From NCBI RefSeq assembly GCF_014836955.1, contig NZ_JACSPV010000007.1, forward strand, positions 1-64,000: a DNA stretch of 64,000 nucleotides, given 5' to 3'. How positions within the stretch are numbered: the stretch's first letter is position 1; every line of letters starts with the position of its first letter. Positions 1-6,117 of this stretch are shown here, piece after piece. The stretch is from Bacillus norwichensis. Its GTDB lineage: Bacteria > Bacillota > Bacilli > Bacillales > Bacillaceae_C. The notes below the pieces were generated by a model, which ran no database searches, was not told the DNA's origin, and worked only from the letters and a program-made list of their open reading frames with translations. The position numbers and the translations under genes are program-made.

Positions 1-80
1 AATTGAACTCCCATTCCCTCAGATAAAGTGTTCAATCTTATTTGGCGGGAACTGTCCACTTTAGTTTATCAGTCACAGCT
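1..80. other. Foreign sequence replacing the body of the portal gene
   Basis: Reading leftward, a recognisable portal-protein start changes abruptly near position 80 into sequence that no longer codes for a portal protein. The segment contains the string TGTCCACTTT, which resembles insertion-sequence ends, but only 80 bases are visible and no transposase can be seen. It could be an IS terminus, a deletion junction or a prophage rearrangement. Confidence 0.3.
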
Positions 81-210
81 TAGTTTCATCGGGTAACTTT
101 CTATCCAAAATCGAATGTTTTCCAATATAGTAATTATATAGTTTCTGATAGCGTGGCAATTCTAATTTATGTTTAGCAATAGCATTTTTAATTTCTTCAA
201 CTGTAACCAA
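73..210 (-). pseudogene. Portal protein, N-terminal fragment (broken)
   Basis: A TTG start 15 bases after the terminase stop, with a good ribosome binding site (AAGGAGG) 7 bases upstream, opens a 45-residue frame. It contains RYQKLYNYYIGKHSILDR, a typical start of SPP1-like phage portal proteins. In family members this is followed by an Asn/Lys-rich PNNK-like segment and about 400 more residues. Here the frame reads DETKL and stops. Position right after the large terminase is the standard place for a portal gene. The call rests on motif resemblance and synteny; the truncation is seen directly. Confidence 0.6.
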
Positions 211-224
211 AGGTTAACCTCCTT

Positions 225-1811
225 CTATATTCCTAATAATTTTCTATCAAATGATTGGAGACGACTATGTTCCTTAAATAAAGAAACTGCCATTTCTAAC
301 GAATCCGGTGCATCATCATTTTTTGCTTTGGCTGTATAATCCAAAACTTGTTGATTGTAAATTTTGTTGTTTTTATTAAATTTTACATATCCATTTGAGA
401 TATGAGGCTGTAACGCTACAATTCTTTCATGTTTCTTGGAACGAGAATTTATGGAAACAATATCAATATAGAATCCATTTTTAATCAATTCTTTTCTTAA
501 CTGCTCCAATAGCAATTCTTGGAAATTTACTGTTTCAACACCAATACGATTAACTGGATACATTTTTACTTTTTCAATTACTGCTTTAATAAGGACGTCT
601 GGCTTTAACCTTCTACAATCCCCTTCAATGACATTAAAATAACCGTCAGTATCTTTTCCTAAAACTGTAATTGCGGAAAAGTCTGCACGGTTATTTTTCC
701 CTAATGATGGATCAATAGTTAAAACTACTTCTTCCATTTCATGAGGATCAACTCCATCATGATAATGTAGTTCCTGGAATATTCTATCCTTAGTTGATTT
801 AGGATCGTTTTGTAATTCCTTAGAAAAAGCATCGTTACCAATTTCAATTTTTTTCATCATTAAATCGTAATAATCCATTTTTTCTTGCCAGATTACCTCA
901 GTACCTTCAAGCATAGCTTCTTTATTATTTTCAAAGAAAGTTTCCGCTGCTGATAATCTATATGGATTAGATAAATCATTAACAATTTCTTCCCATTCAA
1001 CCCATAATTTTTCATTAGTGGCAAATGAAATAACCGCTTGATAAAAAAGACTAAAATATGTAGGGTTATTTTGAACATCTAATACTAAATCATCTTCTCC
1101 CATTCGTGTACCAATAAATAGGTTAGATGTATATGTATCTCCAATATTACCGAGTGATTCATAGTAAAAATTCTTTAATGCTTGCATTTTTGATTCACTT
1201 GCAGAACTAGAATCCTTCTGAATATCATCTGAAATCACTAAATGAGGACGCATTTCACCGTATTTAATACCCCTCAGAGTTGAATCGGCTCCCTTAGCCA
1301 TAATACATGTATTATTTGTAAGCTCTAATTTGTCACTATTCCAAGTGTTACCTTTTAATTCTCCAAAATCCTCAAGTATAGCTTCATTGGTTTCAAGTTC
1401 CTTACGTATGGATTTAAGAAAATCTTGTGCCATATCTTCTGAAGCACTGACTAACAAGATGAAAGGTTTCTTGTGAAAAAGTAAACAGTACAATGGAATT
1501 TTGAATGAACCAAGTGTACTTTTGGAAAATCCCCTTGGAGCAATTACACATACATTCTTTAATACTCCATCTAATATTTTTTGAAGATGATCTTCAATTT
1601 CTTTATGGAATTCCGGTGAGGGACGTTCGAAGTATTTCGGGAAGTATGCTTTACCAAAGTAAGTTTTATCAATTTCAGCGATTTTCTTACGCAGGCCATT
1701 TTTCCCTGTTAATTTATTTTTATATTTATTTAAAATTTCCTTTGCATCATCCTCAGAAAAATTTTGTAGAAGATGATTAACTAGCAATTCTTTTTGTTTA
1801 GAATCTAACAT
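225..1811 (-). CDS. Phage terminase large subunit
   Basis: ATPase-nuclease motor that packages phage DNA into proheads. The 528-residue protein has an ATPase P-loop-like segment APRGFSKST (about residues 91-99), a Walker B-like segment LVISDDI, and an RNase H-like nuclease domain with acidic residues in VLTIDPSLG, IGVETVNFQ and DDAPDSLEMAV. Length is usual for the family. A strong AGGAGG lies just upstream of the ATG. The small-subunit candidate (3111-3530) is upstream but separated by a recombinase gene, which is unusual because terminase genes are normally adjacent. Downstream lies the broken portal gene. Known family chemistry; function in this element is inferred. Confidence 0.88.
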   Translation of the reverse strand: MLDSKQKELLVNHLLQNFSEDDAKEILNKYKNKLTGKNGLRKKIAEIDKTYFGKAYFPKYFERPSPEFHKEIEDHLQKILDGVLKNVCVIAPRGFSKSTLGSFKIPLYCLLFHKKPFILLVSASEDMAQDFLKSIRKELETNEAILEDFGELKGNTWNSDKLELTNNTCIMAKGADSTLRGIKYGEMRPHLVISDDIQKDSSSASESKMQALKNFYYESLGNIGDTYTSNLFIGTRMGEDDLVLDVQNNPTYFSLFYQAVISFATNEKLWVEWEEIVNDLSNPYRLSAAETFFENNKEAMLEGTEVIWQEKMDYYDLMMKKIEIGNDAFSKELQNDPKSTKDRIFQELHYHDGVDPHEMEEVVLTIDPSLGKNNRADFSAITVLGKDTDGYFNVIEGDCRRLKPDVLIKAVIEKVKMYPVNRIGVETVNFQELLLEQLRKELIKNGFYIDIVSINSRSKKHERIVALQPHISNGYVKFNKNNKIYNQQVLDYTAKAKNDDAPDSLEMAVSLFKEHSRLQSFDRKLLGI

Positions 1812-2035
1812 AAAGTTTCCTCCTTTCTTCCAATTTTAAGGGACTGAAAATTTCAAAAAAATTCTGTGACACCTGCTGTAGCAATTTTCATGCCAATTTA
1901 GAAAGCACCCCACACTCCTTGATATAGAGGTTTTAAGTCTACCGAGGGATATATGTATTCCAATCAATAAAGCTCAATGTAAAGCAATCTGGTACGAATA
2001 AAAGGCATATAAATTTTTAAAAAAGCAAAATAAAA

Positions 2036-2059
2036 ACGACTACTAGTTATTGTAATCGC
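2036..2059 (-). terminator. Intrinsic terminator after the recombinase gene
   Basis: Read leftward, an 8-bp stem (GCGATTAC with GTAGTCGT, two G-U pairs) with an 8-base loop is followed by a T-rich run. It lies 14 bases past the recombinase stop codon. Confidence 0.6.
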
Positions 2060-2072
2060 CTTTATTTCACGC

Positions 2073-2921
2073 TTATTCAATTGATTCTAATGCAATTTCC
2101 TGGTCTTTTTGTTTAGTTTGAGTGTAAATAGCAACTGTTGACATATTACTATGTCCCAATATAGATTGTATAGTTGTTATGGCAACATTAGGATTGTTAA
2201 TTAATTTATATCCCACTGAATGTCTAAGCATGTGAGCCGATACATTAATACCTATCTTGTCACCATATTTCTTAAGTATTAAATCTACTGCATTTCGTTT
2301 GATTCCACCACGTTGTCCTATCAAAAGGTTATTCCCTTTGTCACTTGGTCTAACCTTCAAATATTCTTGAATCGATTCCCTTGCAGTCTTATTTAATGAT
2401 ATTGTTCTCCACTTATCACCTTTACCATGCACTTTAAGAGTACCCTTCTTTTCAGTAATGGTTATATGCTCTAATTCAATATCACATAATTCACTAACAC
2501 GAACACCAGTATTTCTTAATAATTCGAATAGGCAAATATGCATCTTATTACCTGCAAGATATATTTCTTTTCTTAATCGCTTTTCTTCAGTTTCATCTAA
2601 GCCCTTAAATTCTAACGGAGTTGTATCTTTAATTGTCTTAACATGAAGTTTATCCTCAAGAATTCCTTCATTAAATAACCATTCAACAAAACGATTGATA
2701 CTAACAATTTTTCTATTGGCTGTCTTTAATTTTACCGTCTTTTCTAATTCCTTACGATAATCATTTAATTCAAATTGCTGCAAGGTATTAATATCATGGT
2801 TAGTTTGATCACTATACCAATTAACAAATAACCGAATATCACGTACATAGCTTTCGATTGTTTTTGGACTCTTATCTTGACTAGAAAGAAACTCTTTATA
2901 TTTATGGATAATATCCATCAT
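2073..2921 (-). CDS. Tyrosine recombinase, XerC/D-like
   Basis: Site-specific recombinase of 282 residues, close in length to Xer proteins. An N-terminal SAM-like core-binding domain (about residues 5-85) precedes the catalytic domain. The catalytic set is visible: R141 (NTGVRVSEL), K170 (GKGDKWR), H230 and R233 (HMLRH), H257 (LGHSN) and nucleophile Y266. It lies between the two terminase genes rather than at an element end, so it is probably not the integrase. A 13-7-13 inverted repeat just upstream (2978-3010) is a candidate substrate. Possible roles are dimer resolution, an inversion switch, or acquisition as a separate insertion; the sequence does not decide. Confidence 0.88.
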   Translation of the reverse strand: MMDIIHKYKEFLSSQDKSPKTIESYVRDIRLFVNWYSDQTNHDINTLQQFELNDYRKELEKTVKLKTANRKIVSINRFVEWLFNEGILEDKLHVKTIKDTTPLEFKGLDETEEKRLRKEIYLAGNKMHICLFELLRNTGVRVSELCDIELEHITITEKKGTLKVHGKGDKWRTISLNKTARESIQEYLKVRPSDKGNNLLIGQRGGIKRNAVDLILKKYGDKIGINVSAHMLRHSVGYKLINNPNVAITTIQSILGHSNMSTVAIYTQTKQKDQEIALESIE

Positions 2922-2977
2922 GATACAACCCCTTAACCGTTTATTGTTAAGTCAATTATAACATGATGGGAGCGAGT

Positions 2978-3098
2978 ACTCAAGACATAATATTAAGTTA
3001 TGTCTTGAGTTTTGGTTTTAAAAAAGTAATAAACCCATTTAAATCAAGGATTTGCATTTTCTCATTGAGTGATTATGCACAAAAAACTCAAGACATAA
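2978..3098. repeat. Inverted repeat plus third copy, possible recombinase core site
   Basis: ACTCAAGACATAA (2978-2990) and its perfect reverse complement (2998-3010) flank a 7-base spacer. A third exact copy lies in direct orientation at 3086-3098. Arm and spacer sizes match the two-armed core sites used by tyrosine recombinases, and a recombinase gene starts 57 bases away. The motif could instead be an operator for that gene. Confidence 0.6.
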
Positions 3099-3110
3099 TG
3101 TTTTTACAAA

Positions 3111-3530
3111 TCATTGATCCATTGTTTTCTTTTCCTTTAACATATCCATCAACTCATTATAGTCATCATCATTTGAATTCTTATCTTCAAAGACAATGGT
3201 TTTACTATTCATTCCGGCCTTTTCTAATGCACTATTAATAGCCTGTAACTGTGCATATACTTTCTTTACATCAGCAATGTTACCCTTTGCTATGTCCAAT
3301 AATGATTTAGATAAGTCTCTTGAGTTCATTTTCAATAATCTAAGAGCATTCTTCATAGTTTGATCTGTCAGCTTATTTATATAATCTTGGGCTTCTTCAT
3401 TCTCTAGTAGTTTATATAATGAAGAACGATTAGCATAACCATGATCATTAGCAATCTCGGTCACAGTTTTCTCACCTCTGAAATAATCAGTAAGCATCTG
3501 CATTTCACGCTCAGTTAGCACATACCCCAC
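3111..3530 (-). CDS. Probable terminase small subunit
   Basis: A 139-residue protein starting with GTG. The N-terminal part (about residues 5-50) looks like a helix-turn-helix of the small-terminase type (LTEREMQMLTDYF, then VTEIANDHGY and SLYKLLENEEAQDYI), followed by helical sequence and an acidic tail. Small terminases bind phage packaging sites and hand DNA to the large subunit. The third repeat copy lies just past its 3' end. A transcriptional regulator is the main alternative. Confidence 0.6.
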   Translation of the reverse strand: MGYVLTEREMQMLTDYFRGEKTVTEIANDHGYANRSSLYKLLENEEAQDYINKLTDQTMKNALRLLKMNSRDLSKSLLDIAKGNIADVKKVYAQLQAINSALEKAGMNSKTIVFEDKNSNDDDYNELMDMLKEKKTMDQ

Positions 3531-3707
3531 CCCCTATCATGTGTACGTTTGTTTGTGGAACGCTCGATATTTTTATGTATTTCAATTTAATTAAACTCTA
3601 ATACTCATATGTATTTCTAGATTGTTCCCTACTAAAAAATTGACATTTCTTTTTCCACACTATGTAAAAATAGTATATAAAAAACACCCGACAATAAATC
3701 GGATGCT

Positions 3708-3992
3708 TCAGTTATAAATTTCCCATATTCTTTTATTATTCGGGTATATTTCAAGTTGTCTCATTGCTGCTTTCTGTCCGGCATATATATCTTGGACATA
3801 AACATCTAAGGTTTCATCTTGAGTTACATTGTAAAAAGTTTCTTCACCTAGGGTTTCTATATCGCCAGAAATAACATCTCCTATATTCGGAAGCTGCATT
3901 TCTAAAACCTCTACTATACTAAATGTATTGTTTTCAGTAAGCAAAGCTATCCATCCTTTTTGGTGATTAATCATATACACTTTTGACCTCAT
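3708..3992 (-). CDS. Hypothetical phage protein, 94 aa
   Basis: Not recognised. It has no predicted membrane segment, is mostly beta-prone in the first 50 residues, and has a basic, aromatic C-terminus. The upstream sequence is A+T rich with no strong ribosome binding site. Leftward orientation and spacing fit the lytic-type gene block. About 180 bases separate it from the small terminase gene. Confidence 0.5.
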   Translation of the reverse strand: MRSKVYMINHQKGWIALLTENNTFSIVEVLEMQLPNIGDVISGDIETLGEETFYNVTQDETLDVYVQDIYAGQKAAMRQLEIYPNNKRIWEIYN

Positions 3993-4093
3993 TATAATAT
4001 CTACCCCAATCCAAATTTTGTTTCGGTTACAATAGTGTAATTTGACATAGAGAATAAAAGTCCTGCTTATTTATAGTGTTTCTTTCCTATACT

Positions 4094-4618
4094 CTAACGA
4101 TCCTTACTGCCTTTATTATTTAATTGTTCAAGCAGTTCTTTGTTTTCCAATGACATATCTTTTATTACTTTCTGTGTTTCTTTAATTTTATCTTCCAATA
4201 GAGCACTAGCCTCTAACACAGAATAGATTCTCTCATACACGGATGTAATTGATTCCTTTGGGTATGAATCCATAAGGATTTTAAACAAACTTGAGTTCAG
4301 TGCGATTTTAAACTCATTATAGATTGTTTTCACTTTTTTACTCTTGGTAAACTTCATGTTGGTAAAGTGTTTAATAATAAAATATCCAATCAAATCTTCT
4401 TCCTCAATTTTAGGAACGGTAAACTTAACCTTTTGACATTCCTGGAAAAATTCTTGTAATTCCTTTACTAAATCACGCACTTTTTCTGGTTTAAAATAAG
4501 GAAACATTTTAACAGTATACTCTTTACCTTGTACAGTCACCGGAATCTCTACGAACTCGTCATAAATGGCAATCTCATCTTTTAATTGCGCGACACTAAA
4601 TTGTTTACTCATTTTCAT
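4094..4618 (-). CDS. Hypothetical phage protein, 174 aa
   Basis: Soluble protein with an N-terminal segment (VTVQGKEYTVKMFPYFKPEK, about residues 28-47) vaguely like phage tail-assembly chaperones, a central helical region and a C-terminal charged, probably coiled-coil stretch (from about residue 135). A strong AGGAGG precedes the ATG. Its location among early or packaging genes does not favour a tail role, so no function is assigned. Confidence 0.6.
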   Translation of the reverse strand: MKMSKQFSVAQLKDEIAIYDEFVEIPVTVQGKEYTVKMFPYFKPEKVRDLVKELQEFFQECQKVKFTVPKIEEEDLIGYFIIKHFTNMKFTKSKKVKTIYNEFKIALNSSLFKILMDSYPKESITSVYERIYSVLEASALLEDKIKETQKVIKDMSLENKELLEQLNNKGSKDR

Positions 4619-4685
4619 CCTCCTTTAGGTTTAATTAATATAAATGTAAAAGAATAAGCTCTTTCAAGCTTAAATATATTCCAAA

Positions 4686-5210
4686 CTAGGCAATTCCGTA
4701 CTCCCTAGCCCATACTTGAATTGAACTTCTAGATACATTAAATTTATTTGCAATCTGAACCTTATTCATTGATCTAAGCATTTCCTCAAGTTCTTCTTTA
4801 CTAGGTCGCTCTTTCTTTTTCTTTTCGTAATATTCGGCCTGACATTCTTTAGAACAAAACTTATCATTCTGTAATAAATACTCAAAGCAATTTTTACATT
4901 GTTCGATATAATACTCTTCTGGAGCATCTGCTTCAATTTGTTCTTTTAAGCCCGTTCGATTTATCCAACTATGTATTTTCGTATGTTGTCCTTTTAATAA
5001 GACAAGTAGGTTTCTTTTACGGTTATCCTGTCTATTAAAATTCAGATGATGAACTACCTCATCCTCATACAATTGCCTACCCAACATCAATTCAGCAACT
5101 AAAATGTGCTCATAAATATAACCAGCATTACTTCCCTTTTTAAAGCAAGATGGATGATCAGGCTTATAAACAATTATGTACCCATTTATTTCTCTTTTGT
5201 TGGCTTTCAC
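4686..5210 (-). CDS. HNH endonuclease with zinc knuckle and C-terminal HTH
   Basis: A 174-residue nuclease. The HNH core comprises H35 (YEHILVAE), H54-H55 (VVHHLNFNRQDNRKRNL), N67 and H76/H80 (QHTKIH), the arrangement of free-standing HNH homing-type endonucleases in phages. A Cys4 knuckle follows (C105, C108, C119, C123), then a helix-turn-helix (about 140-174) that could set target choice. The stop overlaps the start of the preceding small gene by 4 bases, so the two are translationally coupled. Likely a selfish or DNA-processing phage nuclease; its target is unknown. Confidence 0.8.
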   Translation of the reverse strand: MKANKREINGYIIVYKPDHPSCFKKGSNAGYIYEHILVAELMLGRQLYEDEVVHHLNFNRQDNRKRNLLVLLKGQHTKIHSWINRTGLKEQIEADAPEEYYIEQCKNCFEYLLQNDKFCSKECQAEYYEKKKKERPSKEELEEMLRSMNKVQIANKFNVSRSSIQVWAREYGIA

Positions 5211-5479
5211 TTCTTCAATCCTTTATTTTTAGATAATCCTATAATCTTAAATAACTTAAGTTTGATCCATTGATTTATGCTAGAACGAGGTGCTTCCTTC
5301 AGTACAGGTTCTCTCTGTTCCATGGTTGCTAAAGCCATTTCCAGACCATTATAAATTCCAGTCATATAAGGATCATGTTGTGTATTCGGCTCATTAGCTT
5401 GAATATCTAATATTTCAGCAACATGAACAACTCGCTTTTCCAATGGGACATACCTACTTTTCCTACTCATTGACTCCAC
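5207..5479 (-). CDS. Small conserved-type phage protein, 90 aa
   Basis: Not assigned a function. The central part (DPYMTGIYNGLEMALATMEQR) is a pattern often seen in small Bacillus phage proteins of unknown role. The C-terminus is basic. It overlaps the HNH gene by 4 bases and begins 1 base after the stop of the HTH gene, forming a three-gene leftward cluster. Confidence 0.6.
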   Translation of the reverse strand: MESMSRKSRYVPLEKRVVHVAEILDIQANEPNTQHDPYMTGIYNGLEMALATMEQREPVLKEAPRSSINQWIKLKLFKIIGLSKNKGLKK

Positions 5480-5480
5480 C

Positions 5481-5699
5481 TCAGTTCTCTACAATAATTT
5501 TTGCCATCCTATATTCCGGTTGTGATCTTACGTATTCGATAATTGCTTGCTCTTTATTAGAATCAATGTTATTAGCTTTATGTTTAAAGTACATAGAGAC
5601 ATAAGCCTCACTAATATTAACAGCCATTGCAATGTCCTTTATTTTTATTCTTTTTCTCATTCTCTCCGCATTTAATTCATTAATCATTTCATATTCCAC
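5481..5699 (-). CDS. Small HTH protein, Cro-like
   Basis: A 72-residue protein whose middle (IKIKDIAMAVNISEAYVSMYF, about 18-38) is a helix-turn-helix of the Cro/CI type. A good ribosome binding site (AGGAGGGGAG) precedes the ATG. First gene after the structured intergenic region at 5700-6117, in line with the HNH gene cluster. Likely a DNA-binding regulator; target unknown. Confidence 0.65.
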   Translation of the reverse strand: MEYEMINELNAERMRKRIKIKDIAMAVNISEAYVSMYFKHKANNIDSNKEQAIIEYVRSQPEYRMAKIIVEN

Positions 5700-5792
5700 G
5701 ACAACTCCCCTCCTTTTAAATGATTTAGAAAATATAGGTATTTAAATAAATGACTGTACATTCCCATTAAATTTATTAATTAATTTCTTCAA

Positions 5793-5820
5793 CAAAAAAA
5801 TAGGCAGCCATCGGCCGCCC
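5793..5820 (-). terminator. Intrinsic terminator (leftward)
   Basis: Read leftward, GGGCGGCC pairs with GGCTGCCT (two G-U pairs) across a GAT loop, followed at once by a run of seven T. It ends the 250-base noncoding stretch downstream of the RNA polymerase gene. Confidence 0.7.
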
Positions 5821-6060
5821 ATTCAAGGATACATAATTCAGGAGAATCAGTACGACTGGCACTCAATCGCACTCTACAATCAATAACACAGAGAAGGTTA
5901 TAGACTGTAGAGTAATAATGAGTTTATGCTTGCATTCTCCCCGCCCTAGTGTTAAACTTATAATTACGGGAACGATTAACCATTTTTATCAAAATATAAG
6001 CAGAGAAGTTCCGCCCTTGGCGATCCATTAGCTTTCCTTCCCCTAAGACCATTATCTTTT
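5821..6060 (-). ncRNA. Candidate structured RNA between two terminators
   Basis: This 240-base stretch has no gene and is bounded on both sides by leftward terminators (5793-5820 and 6077-6100). It contains a long hairpin at 5872-5912: 16-base arms, 9-base loop, 15 of 16 positions pairing when read on the minus strand (G-U counted). A second complementary pair, GGAGAAT (5841-5847) and ATTCTCC (5934-5940), encloses that hairpin. A separate promoter was not identified. Strand is inferred from the terminators and the better pairing on minus. No known RNA family was recognised. Confidence 0.4.
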
Positions 6061-6076
6061 TTCACACTAAAAGAAA

Positions 6077-6100
6077 AACCCCTTGACAAATAAGGGGGTT
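6077..6100 (-). terminator. Terminator after the RNA polymerase gene
   Basis: Read leftward, AACCCCCTT and AAGGGGTT form a stem with loop ATTTGTC (one bulged C), followed by TTTC. It lies 17 bases past the stop of the 937-residue polymerase-like gene. Confidence 0.7.
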
Positions 6101-6117
6101 AGTAGATTGTTATTCTA

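Noticed and set aside
1505-1780. Antisense frame in the terminase gene
   Set aside because: Shadow of the terminase reading frame; no start signal and no family resemblance.
4094-4618. Tail-assembly chaperone
   Set aside because: Only a vague N-terminal resemblance; no tail tape-measure gene nearby and the position is among early and packaging genes.
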